Part shown: in pieces, positions 10,442 through 19,292 of the stretch
Numbering within the stretch: the stretch's first letter is position 1
Layout of the letters: every line of letters begins with the position of its first letter
Assembly (NCBI RefSeq): GCF_015265435.1
Contig: NZ_JABJWH010000033.1
Span: 6,313 to 70,312 of the forward strand
From: Alloalcanivorax profundimaris
Lineage (GTDB): Bacteria > Pseudomonadota > Gammaproteobacteria > Pseudomonadales > Alcanivoracaceae
Reading direction: 5' to 3'
Length of the DNA: 64,000 bases
The notes under the pieces: model-generated
The model's database searches: none
Seen by the model: the letters and a program-made list of their open reading frames with translations, nothing else
Told to the model about the DNA's origin: nothing
Made by a program: the position numbers and the translations under genes

Positions 10442-10760
10442 AACATTATGTCGGGAATGGACTTCCGACGCAGCGTCGTCACTGGTGTTTCCCTTTCCGG
10501 TTTCGCTAGGGCGCCCCGTTCAAATTTCTCCTTCGACTAGCCAGTTGGGGCTGCTGCAAACATCCCCCGCTTCATCTGGCTGCAAGCCGGGCAGCCCTAA
10601 TCGGTGGTTGCCCTCTCTCTTCCCTTGAACCGCGCGACTACCTTGTCAAACGAAGAATCTGATTCCGCGGAGGTTTCGGCGCCCCACCGTGTGCGCTGCT
10701 GCTTCAAAGGGCAGTGTCCTGTCTCGGCAAAGATAAAGTGGCTTTAAGAAAAAGTTCTTA
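10442..10760. other. Intergenic stretch at the left edge of the accessory region
   Basis: About 320 bases between the tRNA and the promoter of the first accessory operon. No convincing gene, terminator hairpin with T-run, insertion-sequence end or copy of the tRNA 3' end is visible. Base composition falls visibly from GC-rich toward AT-rich across this stretch. Confidence 0.5.
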
Positions 10761-10789
10761 TTGAGTTTTGGTTGGTTAACCAATAGCAT
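10761..10789 (+). promoter_or_regulatory. Promoter with palindromic operator, accessory operon A
   Basis: TTGAGT (10761-10766) and TAGCAT (10784-10789) are 17 bases apart. The perfect palindrome TTGGTTAACCAA (10772-10783) fills most of the spacer and abuts the -10 element, the classic place for a repressor. The first gene starts at 10837. A second -10-like TATACT lies at 10801 without a good -35. Confidence 0.55.
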
Positions 10790-10836
10790 CTTTGTAAACG
10801 TATACTTTATGCTGTAGTTCTCTAGAGGAGGTTCTG

Positions 10837-11706
10837 ATGAGTGCAGTCTCAATTCAGCCCCGTAAAGTAGATTTTGATGTGTCCTCTGTGCCGCGCCACT
10901 GGAATGGCGGTGATCCTGTGGTAACCCGTTTTTTTGACGCCTTGTCGGTGCATTTTCCCGAGGGGGAGCGGTTTTTTATCCAGTCGGTGCGCCATTTCCA
11001 GGATCAGGTGACGGACCAGCGCTTGCGTGAAGATATCCGCCATTTCATTCGTCAGGAGGGCCAGCACGGTATCGTCCATGATCGTTTCAATGACGTGATG
11101 GAGGCGCAGGGAGTCGATGTCGATCAGATTACCCGCAACCTGCGTCGTTTTATTCGTACGACACAGAAATACATGCCGGAAAAGTATCAACTGGCGATGA
11201 CCGCGGCTTTCGAGCATTTTACCGCCACTCTGGGCGAGGCGATGCTCAAGGATGAAACGGATATGTTCCGAGATGCGGATCCGGTAATGCGGGCGATGTT
11301 TCTCTGGCATGGTGTGGAAGAGGTTGAGCACAAGGCAGTGGCGTACGATGTATACCGAACCGCGGCAGGCGGGGGTTATTTGACTCGCGCTTCGGCACTG
11401 GTGGTTGCCATGCTGATGGTGCACCTGGTCGTCGGACCGGTGTTCGTGAATATGTTGCGTCTTGATGGTGCGATGCGACGGCCGACGGTAGTGCTGCGTG
11501 GTCTAAACCGGCTCTACGGTCGTCGCGGTATTCTGACCCGCATGTTGCCCGAGTTTGTTGCGTGGTTCCGTCCGGGATTCCACCCCTGGGAAACGGGCAT
11601 GCCGGAGAAAGTCGCGGCATGGTTGAAGGAGTACGGAGAGCATGGTGATCCGATGCGGGCATCGGCCGCCGTATATGAAACCGAGCCGGTGAGCGAGGCC
11701 GCCTGA
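10837..11706 (+). CDS. PF10118 'metal-dependent hydrolase' family protein, copy 1
   Basis: The 289-residue protein belongs to the family annotated as predicted metal-dependent hydrolase (PF10118/COG3687), whose reaction is not established. Visible conserved blocks are PEGERFF (about 46), RQEGQHGIVHDRFN (about 76), FEHFTA (about 126) and WHGVEEVEHKAVAYDVY (about 157). The acidic and histidine residues are spaced as E, ExxH, E, ExxH, which resembles ferritin-like diiron proteins (inference). A hydrophobic segment follows at about 185-205. The start has GAGGAGG just upstream. It is the first gene of the operon and abuts the BtrH-like gene without a gap. Two paralogues lie at 19293 and 46668. Confidence 0.8.
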   Translation: MSAVSIQPRKVDFDVSSVPRHWNGGDPVVTRFFDALSVHFPEGERFFIQSVRHFQDQVTDQRLREDIRHFIRQEGQHGIVHDRFNDVMEAQGVDVDQITRNLRRFIRTTQKYMPEKYQLAMTAAFEHFTATLGEAMLKDETDMFRDADPVMRAMFLWHGVEEVEHKAVAYDVYRTAAGGGYLTRASALVVAMLMVHLVVGPVFVNMLRLDGAMRRPTVVLRGLNRLYGRRGILTRMLPEFVAWFRPGFHPWETGMPEKVAAWLKEYGEHGDPMRASAAVYETEPVSEAA

Positions 11707-12723
11707 ATGGTCGGCGGAGAAGTGTCTGAAACAGCTGTAAGGCCAAAGATCGGGGCGCGTCACTGCCACAGGCCGGGCAGGCACTGTGGCAGTTCGGCCA
11801 TCCGTGACTTGCTTGAGTTCCACGGCTTGGTGATGAGCGAGGCTTGCTGTTTTGGTCTTGGGGCCGGACTCGGCATTACCTATGTGGAGACTGCAGCCTC
11901 CAATACCCCTTTCATCGTGCATGTGCGTTCAATGGAATTCGAGGAAAAGGTATTCAATACTTTGGATGTTCCCTTTTCCTGGCGCAGCTATCGCGACCAA
12001 CGGTCCGCTAATACGGATCTCAAACGGGTGCTGAATGAAAATCGACCGGCACTGTTGTTAACTGACATTTTCCATTTGCCCTACTTCCAAAGCAGCACAC
12101 ATTTTGCAGGGCACGCCATCGTGGCATGGTTATATGACGAGGAGCGGGACGAGGTGCTGGTCAGTGATACTGAACGCCCGGGATTGATCGCGGTATCTAC
12201 GGCTAATTTGGCCGACGCACGCTTCTCCACCGCACCCCCTTTCATTCATAACGGAAACCTGTTTGCCCCCGAAGCTATCAAAGCCAGCATAACTCCGGAA
12301 CGTATTCGGAGGGCCATCTTTGACAATGCCTATGCTCTGGCGAATGGCGATCGTTTTAGCGGTCTCGCGGCGCTGGATACTTGGATTGACGGGCTGTCAC
12401 ATTGGGCGGCTGACGAAAACTGGCGCTGGTCGTTGCGTTTTGCTTACCAGGTGATCGAAAAGCGCGGTACTGGGGGAGCCGGATTTCGCACCCTTTACGC
12501 CGACTTTTTGGAAGAGGCCAGTGCACGGCTTGCCGTGGTTAGAGATGCGAAGTTAGTGGAGCTCATGCGAGGCGCGGCAGCGGCTTGGTCCGGCTTGGCG
12601 GCTGTTTTGAAAATGGCTTCCGAGGCAACGACATTTCCTTCCGCCGATATTGAGTTGGCTATTAATCGGGTTAAATCACACGAGTCGCGTTATGTGAAGC
12701 GTGCACTAGATGCTCTGGGCTGA
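11707..12723 (+). CDS. BtrH-like (BtrH_N/DUF4872) protein, copy 1
   Basis: A 338-residue protein with the papain-like layout of the BtrH N-terminal domain: HCGSSAIRDLL with the putative nucleophile Cys (about residue 27), FGLGAGLGITY (about 49), and GHAIVAW with the putative catalytic His (about 137). A helical C-terminal half fits DUF4872. In butirosin synthesis BtrH transfers an acyl side chain from an acyl carrier protein to an aminoglycoside. Here no antibiotic genes are near, and the partners are lipid enzymes, so an acyl-transfer or amide-cleaving role on a lipid substrate is only inferred. The start codon directly follows the stop of the preceding gene. Confidence 0.75.
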   Translation: MVGGEVSETAVRPKIGARHCHRPGRHCGSSAIRDLLEFHGLVMSEACCFGLGAGLGITYVETAASNTPFIVHVRSMEFEEKVFNTLDVPFSWRSYRDQRSANTDLKRVLNENRPALLLTDIFHLPYFQSSTHFAGHAIVAWLYDEERDEVLVSDTERPGLIAVSTANLADARFSTAPPFIHNGNLFAPEAIKASITPERIRRAIFDNAYALANGDRFSGLAALDTWIDGLSHWAADENWRWSLRFAYQVIEKRGTGGAGFRTLYADFLEEASARLAVVRDAKLVELMRGAAAAWSGLAAVLKMASEATTFPSADIELAINRVKSHESRYVKRALDALG

Positions 12724-12801
12724 TTAGACAAAAGCGAGCGGACCCGGAGCGAGACACTGGCTCTGAGTGAGCCGGGCCAATGAAAAGGGGGAAGCGATTC
12801 G

Positions 12802-13257
12802 ATGTCAGATCGTTATTTAACCATGGCCAAGACCTTCTTTGGCACATCCCATCCCTTGTTCAACGCCTTCGGCGTGGAAGTGGAGGAAGTTGGCAAAGGG
12901 CGTGCCGCCATGAGTCTCTCGTGCCGTCCAGCGCTTTGCGATCGACACGGGGGGCTTCACCGAGGAGTTGTTGTCACGCTATTGGATACCAATTGCGGGT
13001 TGGCAATATTTTCCCGACTCGGTGACATGCGCCCGATTGCGACCATCGATCTGCGTGTGGATTTCATTCGGCCTGTACCCGCGGGGGAGGGAATCTACAG
13101 CGAGGTGGAGTGTTACGCGGTACGAGGTGATATCGCCTATGTGCGCGGACAAGGTTGCGCTTATTCCGATCATAACTTGCTGGCAACGGTATTCGGTTCG
13201 TTTGCCGTCGGTACTCTCGGGCCTGCATTCGATTCAGCCATGAAAGGGGGAGGGTAA
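12802..13257 (+). CDS. Hotdog-fold thioesterase (PaaI type), copy 1
   Basis: A 151-residue single hotdog domain of the PaaI/4HBT kind, expected to hydrolyse acyl-CoA thioesters in the cytoplasm. The block HGGLHRGVVVTLLDTNCGLAIF (about residues 49-70) contains the usual HGG turn and the acidic residue of the active-site helix (Asp in LLDTN). The strand IATIDLRVDFIRP (about 79-91) is the family's central strand. The start has GGGGGAAG nine bases upstream. It is the third gene of the operon, followed by a second hotdog protein. Confidence 0.8.
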   Translation: MSDRYLTMAKTFFGTSHPLFNAFGVEVEEVGKGRAAMSLSCRPALCDRHGGLHRGVVVTLLDTNCGLAIFSRLGDMRPIATIDLRVDFIRPVPAGEGIYSEVECYAVRGDIAYVRGQGCAYSDHNLLATVFGSFAVGTLGPAFDSAMKGGG

Positions 13258-13307
13258 AGTATGAAAGAGCGATCGCTTTTAAATCGCCAGATGACGGGTT
13301 GGCTGAC

Positions 13308-13703
13308 ATGGCTCTGAATAAAGCGCAAAAAGAAATGCTTGAAAATACTCCATTTGTGGAGTTTCTAGGTCTTGAGGCGCTGACCTCTGATGAGGGGTTC
13401 TCTTGCCGGTTGTGCTTTCGAGAACAGCATATCGGTAACCCTCTGTTGCGTACCTTTCATGGCGGAATCCTCGCCAGTTTTGCCGAAATAACGGCAGCTC
13501 TCTATTTGATGGAATCGCTTGATCTGGTCGAAGAGCCGTCATGCAGTAGTATGACCTTTGATTATTTACGGCCCGCGTTTGCGGGCACGATTCGTGCCGA
13601 GCCTTGTATTGTCCGTGCAGGAAGACGTTTCGTAGTCGTTTCCGTCGACGTTTATCTGGATAAAACGCTTGTGTCAATCGGGCGCTTTATCTATAGCCGC
13701 TAA
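13308..13703 (+). CDS. Hotdog-fold thioesterase (PaaI type), copy 2
   Basis: A 131-residue hotdog protein with FHGGILASFAEITAALYLM (about 51-69), where the Glu of FAEI takes the place of the Asp in copy 1, and MTFDYLRPAFAG (about 82-93). Two adjacent single-domain hotdog genes may form a heteromer or serve different chain lengths. The start is uncertain: ATG at 13308 is used, and an in-frame TTG at 13299 adds three residues. Neither has a strong ribosome site, which suggests coupling to the gene before. Confidence 0.75.
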   Translation: MALNKAQKEMLENTPFVEFLGLEALTSDEGFSCRLCFREQHIGNPLLRTFHGGILASFAEITAALYLMESLDLVEEPSCSSMTFDYLRPAFAGTIRAEPCIVRAGRRFVVVSVDVYLDKTLVSIGRFIYSR

Positions 13704-13752
13704 GTATTTTCAACTGGGGGCTGATGATTTTTGAGCGACTTGGGAGAATACC

Positions 13753-15303
13753 TTGATCATATCGCAAACATTACGTCGTGCGGTCCAGCAAAATCCTGAC
13801 GGCATCGCCACGATTTACAAGGATAGAAGGCGGTCATGGCGCGCTTTTGAGAATCGTGTTGCGCGCCTGGCCGCGGGCCTTCGCGCCTTGGGAGCGGAAA
13901 GCGGGAATCGCGTCGCGATCTTGTCACTCAATAGCGACCGCTACCTAGAATATTTTTACGCCGTGCCATGGGCCGGCGCGGCTCTTAATCCCGTCAATAT
14001 CCGCCTGGCACCGCCAGAGATCGCGTACAGTCTGAACGATTCCGCATCGTCCATCCTGTTTGTCGATGATGCATTCAGCGACATGCTGTCAAAACTACGG
14101 CCGCTGCTTGAGACCGTTCAACATGTGGTTTTCATGGGCGACGGTAGTTTACCGGACGGGTGTGTCGACTATGAGTCGCTTATCGCTGAATCAGATCCGA
14201 TGCGGGATATCAGCGAAGGAGGGAGCGAGCTTGCCGGATTGTTCTATACCGGGGGGACCACCGGGCGGTCGAAAGGCGTGATGCTGAGCCATGACAACCT
14301 TGTCTTCAATGCGCTTAATGTGGTGCCGGAAATGGATTATGCGTCCGGCACGATCTACATGCATGCGGCTCCGATGTTTCATTTGGCCGATATGGCAAGC
14401 ACTTTTGCCGTGACGCTAGCTGGTGGCACGCACGGCATCGTACCTCGTTTCGATGTAGACGATGTGCTCTCTTTTATTGAGCGTGAAAGAGTTACACATG
14501 CCCTGCTCGTGCCAACGATGATCAATCTGCTGGTGTCCTCCGGAAAAATAAAGGAATTCGACGTAAGTAGCGTCAAGCGCATGCTCTATGGAGCGTCGGC
14601 CATGCCTGAGTCAGTATTGATCAGCGCCATGAAGCAGATGCCGGACGCTCTGTTCGCTCAAGGGTATGGACAGACGGAGGCGTCACCCATCATCACCGCC
14701 TTGCCACCCGATTTCCATGTGCCTGGAGGCGACAAGCTTCGAAGCGCGGGCAGGGCCGCGCTGGGAGTCGAGGTTGCCATTTTTGACAAGGATGATACCG
14801 AGCGGCCGAGATGCGAAGTTGGCGAGATCTGCGCCAGAGGTCCGAACGTCATGCTGGGTTATTGGGGAATGGAGGAAGCCTCCGCTGAGGCCCTGCGTAA
14901 CGGCTGGTTGCATACCGGTGATCTCGGTTATATGGATGAAGACGGGTTTGTCTTCATCGTCGATCGCGTCAAGGACATGATCATCAGTGGTGGGGAGAAT
15001 ATATTTTCGGTCGAAGTTGAGAGTGCTATCTATAGTCATCCCGCGGTACAGGAATGCGCGGTGGTGGGGATTCCCCACGATGAATGGGTTGAAACGGTGC
15101 ATGCAATCGTCGTGCCTCGCCAAGGCCATGTGCTCACGGAAGAAGAGCTGTTGAGCCATTGCCGGGAGTTGATTGCCGGCTACAAACTTCCCCGTAGTAT
15201 CGAGTTCCGTAGTGAACCATTGCCGATAAGTGGCGCCGGCAAGATTCTCAAGAATGAGCTGCGTGCACCCTACTGGGGCCGGATGGGGCGATCGGTTACC
15301 TGA
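13753..15303 (+). CDS. Acyl-CoA synthetase (AMP-forming) in operon A
   Basis: Class I adenylate-forming enzyme of 516 residues that would activate a carboxylic acid with ATP and load it onto CoA. The phosphate-binding loop reads YTGGTTGRSKGV (about residue 165; Ser replaces the usual Pro). GYGQTEASP (about 307) and the TGD motif HTGDLGYMDEDG (about 390) are present, and the C-terminal domain ends with the catalytic Lys in SGAGKILKNELR. The start is TTG with GGGAG upstream. Placed between thioesterases and dehydrogenases, it is the entry enzyme of the operon. Its substrate cannot be deduced. Confidence 0.88.
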   Translation: MIISQTLRRAVQQNPDGIATIYKDRRRSWRAFENRVARLAAGLRALGAESGNRVAILSLNSDRYLEYFYAVPWAGAALNPVNIRLAPPEIAYSLNDSASSILFVDDAFSDMLSKLRPLLETVQHVVFMGDGSLPDGCVDYESLIAESDPMRDISEGGSELAGLFYTGGTTGRSKGVMLSHDNLVFNALNVVPEMDYASGTIYMHAAPMFHLADMASTFAVTLAGGTHGIVPRFDVDDVLSFIERERVTHALLVPTMINLLVSSGKIKEFDVSSVKRMLYGASAMPESVLISAMKQMPDALFAQGYGQTEASPIITALPPDFHVPGGDKLRSAGRAALGVEVAIFDKDDTERPRCEVGEICARGPNVMLGYWGMEEASAEALRNGWLHTGDLGYMDEDGFVFIVDRVKDMIISGGENIFSVEVESAIYSHPAVQECAVVGIPHDEWVETVHAIVVPRQGHVLTEEELLSHCRELIAGYKLPRSIEFRSEPLPISGAGKILKNELRAPYWGRMGRSVT

Positions 15304-15346
15304 TTTATCATTCTCGTCAAAACCACTTGCTTGGATGAGGAAAATT

Positions 15347-16507
15347 ATGAATTTGCAATTTACGCAGGAAGAGCAGGAGTTTCAAAAGACGATACGCGCA
15401 TGGATGCGGAAAAATATTCCTGAAGAGATTAGTCGTATTTCCGCGCTTGGCGAAATGCCGGAAAAATCGCAGCAACAGCGATGGGAGAAACGGCTCGGTA
15501 AACAGGGTTGGCTGGCGGTAACTTGGCCTGAACAATACGGAGGTCCGGGATGGACCGCCACACAACGTTATCTTTTTGATCTTGAAAGGGCCATGGCTGG
15601 GGCGCCTCCGGTAAGTCCCTTCGGTGTCGCCATGGTAGGCCCTGTGATCTACACGTTCGGATCCGCGCAACAAAAAGAGCGATGGCTGCCCGGGATAGCG
15701 AGCGGCGAGACGCTTTGGTGCCAGGGTTATTCCGAGCCCAATGCCGGATCGGACCTCGCATCCCTTAAAACCCGCGCCGAGCGCAAACGGGACCACTACC
15801 TGGTCAATGGCCAGAAGATTTGGACCACCCAAGCGCATTGGGCGGACATGATGTTTTGTCTTGTTAGAACCGACCCCGATGCCAAGAAGCAACAGGGTAT
15901 CTCTTTCCTGCTAATAGATATGAACACGCCGGGTATCGAGGTTCGTCCCATTTATACCATTGATGGGCACCATCACCTCAACGAAGTGTATTTCACCGAT
16001 GTCAAGGTGCCGCTGGACAATCTGGTGGGGAAGGAGGGTATGGGGTGGACGATCGCCAAGTTTTTGTTAACGCATGAACGCACAACGATCGCCGGCGTTG
16101 CCGACAGTCACTATGCATTGGCTCGCATGAAGAGGGCTATTGACGAAGCTCCTTATTACATCGATAAGAAACAGGCGCGACGACGTGTGGCCGAGTTGGA
16201 AGTCGAACTGACGGCGTTGGAGTACACCAACTTTAGGACCGTCGCCGCGACAGACGAGGGCAGACCTTTTGGACCGGAGTCTTCCGGTCTCAAGATCAAG
16301 GGTACCGAGCTACAGCAGAAAATGTCCCAAGCGATGGTCGAGATGGGCGGGTTGATGTCGCTTGTCTGGGATAGTTCATCAGCGGTGGGTAATGAAAGCT
16401 TTAATCATTCCCCTCGTCGGTACAATTTTCTTCGTGCCTGCACGATTTATGGCGGATCGAACGAGATTCAGAAGAACGTGCTTGCCAAGATGCTGTTAGG
16501 TTTATGA
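15347..16507 (+). CDS. Acyl-CoA dehydrogenase, large-type subunit
   Basis: FAD-dependent acyl-CoA dehydrogenase of 386 residues. Typical blocks are WPEQYGGPGW (about 56), CQGYSEPNAGSDLASLKT (about 126), IWTTQAHWADMMF (about 157) and the C-terminal YGGSNEIQKNVLAKMLLGL. The C-terminal position that is a catalytic Glu in medium-chain enzymes is Gly here, as is common in bacterial steroid and branched-chain enzymes. It is followed nine bases later by a smaller dehydrogenase lacking this motif, suggesting an alpha2beta2 heteromer. The start has GAGGAAAATT before it. Confidence 0.9.
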   Translation: MNLQFTQEEQEFQKTIRAWMRKNIPEEISRISALGEMPEKSQQQRWEKRLGKQGWLAVTWPEQYGGPGWTATQRYLFDLERAMAGAPPVSPFGVAMVGPVIYTFGSAQQKERWLPGIASGETLWCQGYSEPNAGSDLASLKTRAERKRDHYLVNGQKIWTTQAHWADMMFCLVRTDPDAKKQQGISFLLIDMNTPGIEVRPIYTIDGHHHLNEVYFTDVKVPLDNLVGKEGMGWTIAKFLLTHERTTIAGVADSHYALARMKRAIDEAPYYIDKKQARRRVAELEVELTALEYTNFRTVAATDEGRPFGPESSGLKIKGTELQQKMSQAMVEMGGLMSLVWDSSSAVGNESFNHSPRRYNFLRACTIYGGSNEIQKNVLAKMLLGL

Positions 16508-16516
16508 GAGGTCATA

Positions 16517-17629
16517 ATGGAATTCAATCTTTCCGACAACACGACCATGGTTGCCGATACGGCACGGCGGTATCTCAAGGATCACTATGGTTTTGATACC
16601 TACATACAACAACTCAACCAACTCAATCATTGCGATCCATCACGATGGGATTTGATGCGCGAGCTAGGCTGGTTTGGTCTGCCGTTTCCTGAGTCGGTCG
16701 GAGGCTATGGCGGCGATCTGATCGACGTGGCGATGATTGTTAGGGAGGCTGGCGCCGTCTTATGTCTGGACCCCTATGTCGATCTGGTGATCGGTCCTGG
16801 AAAACTTCTCGAGTATCTGGGTACTGAGCGGGCATTGAAGGTATTGCAATCCATTGTCGATGATGATGAGAGGGTGGCATGCGCGCTCTATGACTATCAC
16901 GCCGGATACAATATTTTGAAGCCATCCCTGTCGATTAACAGTGGCAAACTGTCTGGACGGAAGAATTTCGTTCCTGATGGTGGCTGCGCGAATAAGGTGC
17001 TGACGACGGCGATGCTTGGCGATGAGCTGACCTTGGTCCTTGTGCCGCTTGAAGGCTGCGAGGTGACCCGCTATCGGGGCTTGGACGGTAGCCGGCTTGC
17101 CGATGTGCTGTTCGATGACGTGGTTATTGACGAGGAGATGATTCTTTCTCGTGGCGTGAAGGTGGAGCGCGCCGTCAGCAAGGCGGTCGCCTGGCTGCAG
17201 GCGCTCGATTGCGCGCGTATGTATGGCGCCGCCAGTGCGCTTTATCAGCGCACTCTTGATTACGCAAAGACGCGGAAGCAGTTCGGTGCGCCGATCGGCA
17301 GCTTCCAGGTAATTCAACACTACCTCGTGGATATGTTCACGGATCTTCAACAGTTGGAGTCAATGCTGTTCATGGTTTCCGTCAAAGCGGATCTAGACGA
17401 TACGCTTGAGCGGGAACACGCTTGTTCGACGACCAAGGCGTATTATGCCGACAAGGGGGTGAAGATCGCGCAACAGGCGATCCAGATTCACGGCGGTATC
17501 GGGGTCACCGAAGAGCTTGATATAGGCCATTACTTTCGTCTCATGACGCACTGCTCCCTAACACACGGCCATGGTGACTACCATCTTGATCGTGTCGCCG
17601 CCCTCGGAGAGGAGTTCGATCGTGGATGA
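16517..17629 (+). CDS. Acyl-CoA dehydrogenase, partner subunit
   Basis: A 370-residue acyl-CoA dehydrogenase fold protein: [18 protein letters not shown] (about 51-68), the mid-domain, and [18 protein letters not shown] (about 254-271). The C-terminus reads [20 protein letters not shown] and lacks the YGGSNEI block of its neighbour. In mycobacterial ChsE-type enzymes, two adjacent genes of this kind make one heterotetramer in which only half of the flavin sites form; I infer the same here. It overlaps the GMC oxidoreductase start by eight bases, so the two are translationally coupled. Confidence 0.87.
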   Translation: MEFNLSDNTTMVADTARRYLKDHYGFDTYIQQLNQLNHCDPSRWDLMRELGWFGLPFPESVGGYGGDLIDVAMIVREAGAVLCLDPYVDLVIGPGKLLEYLGTERALKVLQSIVDDDERVACALYDYHAGYNILKPSLSINSGKLSGRKNFVPDGGCANKVLTTAMLGDELTLVLVPLEGCEVTRYRGLDGSRLADVLFDDVVIDEEMILSRGVKVERAVSKAVAWLQALDCARMYGAASALYQRTLDYAKTRKQFGAPIGSFQVIQHYLVDMFTDLQQLESMLFMVSVKADLDDTLEREHACSTTKAYYADKGVKIAQQAIQIHGGIGVTEELDIGHYFRLMTHCSLTHGHGDYHLDRVAALGEEFDRG

Positions 17630-19220
17630 ATATGATTTCATCGTAGTCGGAGCGGGATCCGCCGGTTGTGTTCTGGCCAACCGACTAAGCGAGTCCGGCC
17701 GATTCTCTGTTTGCTTGCTGGAGGCGGGTCCGCACGACAACAGCGGGTTTGTCAACGTGCCGTTCGGGATGATCGGTTTGATCCGGGAGGGCAAGCGTAA
17801 CTGGGGCTATCAAACAGTGGTTCAACGAGCGCTTGACAGTAGGCGGCTCTATTGGCCCCGTGGAAAAACTCTCGGTGGTAGTAGCTCGATCAACGCCATG
17901 GTTTATATTCGTGGACAACCTGAGGATTACGATGCTTGGCGGGACAGCGGGCTGAAGGGTTGGGGGTGGGATGATGTCCGGCCCATCTTCAACGCGCATG
18001 AGCACAATGAGGAGTATCCGCCTGACGCCTGGCACGGTAACGGAGGACCGCTGAACGTCACTGGGGTCAGGGATCCTAATCCGCTGACTGAGTTGTTCAT
18101 TCGCGCCGGGGAAGAACTAGGCGAAAAGCGTAACGATGATTTCAATGGTGAATCGCAGCGCGGCTTCGGCCAATTCCAAGTGACGCAAAAAGATGGGCGA
18201 CGCTGGAGCGCCGCGAGGGCGTTTCTTGATCCGGCGAGGAGCCGCGGTAATTTGACCATTCTGACTAATGCAATGGTTTCCCGGGTAGTGATCGAAAATG
18301 GACGTGCGGTAGCCGTCGAGTATAGCGATACGGCCGGCACATCTCACACCGTTCGGGCAAATCGAGAAGTCGTACTTTCGGGTGGGGCAATCAACTCGCC
18401 CCATTTGCTGATGCTTTCAGGCATTGGTGACCGTGACCATTTACAAAGTGTTGGCGTTGATTGTCTGGTCGACCGGCCAGAGGTGGGGTGTAATCTTCAA
18501 GACCACCTGGACATGACTATTTCGATTCACGATCGTAGCAAACAGTCAATTGGCTTCTCCCCTTACTTTCTACCGCGTTTGATGCGAGCGTTTTATGAGT
18601 ACTTCCGCCATCGGCGCGGCTTTCTAGCCAGCAATGCGGCTGAGGCGGGTGCGTTTATTAATGTCGGCGAAGGGACGCGCCCGAATGTGCAGATGCATTT
18701 TCTGCCCGCATTTTTGCGCGATCATGGCAGGGAATTCACGTCAGGCTTTGGCTGCACCATTCATGTATGCCAGTTGCGGCCTAAAAGCCGCGGTTGGATT
18801 CGTCTCGCCGATAGCAACCCTCTCAGCGCCCCGCTCATCGATCCCTGTTATCTTTCCGATGCTGACGATCTTGGCGTCCTGAGAGAGGGCGTCAAACTGG
18901 CTCGGCGGGTGTTCCAGACAAAAGCTTTCGCCGAGGTTTTTGGAGGAGAAGATCTACCGGCGAGCGATGTGGTAACCGATACCCAAATTGAGGACGATAT
19001 CAGGCAGCGCGCTGAAACTATTTATCATCCGGTGGGCACTTGCCGTATGGGGGTGGATGATCTGGCCGTAGTGGATGATCGGTTAAGAGTCAGGGGCGTG
19101 TTAGGATTGCGCGTTGCTGATGCGTCCGTCATGCCTTCTTTGATCAGTGGCAACACTAACGCGGCAAGCATGATGATCGGCGAGAAAGCGGCTGGTTATA
19201 TCATTCAGGATCAACGATGA
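17622..19220 (+). CDS. GMC family FAD-dependent alcohol dehydrogenase/oxidase
   Basis: Glucose-methanol-choline oxidoreductase of 532 residues. The FAD-binding GxGxxG is VVGAGSAGC near residue 10, [14 protein letters not shown] is near 85, and the active-site histidine block [11 protein letters not shown] (about 470) and [14 protein letters not shown] (about 510) are intact. The family member AlkJ oxidises aliphatic alcohols to aldehydes and passes electrons to the respiratory chain. A GTG start at 17622 with GGAGAGGAG upstream is used, since it puts the flavin fold at the N-terminus. It is the last gene of operon A and is followed by a long hairpin. A second GMC enzyme lies at 50743. Confidence 0.9.
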   Translation: MDEYDFIVVGAGSAGCVLANRLSESGRFSVCLLEAGPHDNSGFVNVPFGMIGLIREGKRNWGYQTVVQRALDSRRLYWPRGKTLGGSSSINAMVYIRGQPEDYDAWRDSGLKGWGWDDVRPIFNAHEHNEEYPPDAWHGNGGPLNVTGVRDPNPLTELFIRAGEELGEKRNDDFNGESQRGFGQFQVTQKDGRRWSAARAFLDPARSRGNLTILTNAMVSRVVIENGRAVAVEYSDTAGTSHTVRANREVVLSGGAINSPHLLMLSGIGDRDHLQSVGVDCLVDRPEVGCNLQDHLDMTISIHDRSKQSIGFSPYFLPRLMRAFYEYFRHRRGFLASNAAEAGAFINVGEGTRPNVQMHFLPAFLRDHGREFTSGFGCTIHVCQLRPKSRGWIRLADSNPLSAPLIDPCYLSDADDLGVLREGVKLARRVFQTKAFAEVFGGEDLPASDVVTDTQIEDDIRQRAETIYHPVGTCRMGVDDLAVVDDRLRVRGVLGLRVADASVMPSLISGNTNAASMMIGEKAAGYIIQDQR

Positions 19221-19260
19221 GACGACATTAGCGCCACCAAACGGTAGTGCTAATGTCGTC
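19221..19260 (+). terminator. Long perfect hairpin closing operon A
   Basis: GACGACATTAGC (19221-19232) is perfectly complementary to GCTAATGTCGTC (19249-19260), with a CAC/GTG pair possible inside the loop. It begins at the base after the GMC stop codon, between two convergent genes. There is no T-run directly after the stem (CCCC then CTTTT), so it may act as a stabilising 3' hairpin rather than a classical terminator. Confidence 0.6.
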
Positions 19261-19292
19261 CCCAGGTCTTTTGGGGCGGCGGAATTCGGATA

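Noticed and set aside
11707-12723. Antibiotic (butirosin-like) biosynthesis gene
   Set aside because: BtrH-type similarity alone suggested this, but no aminoglycoside, carrier-protein or resistance genes occur in the window. Both copies are embedded in lipid-metabolism operons.
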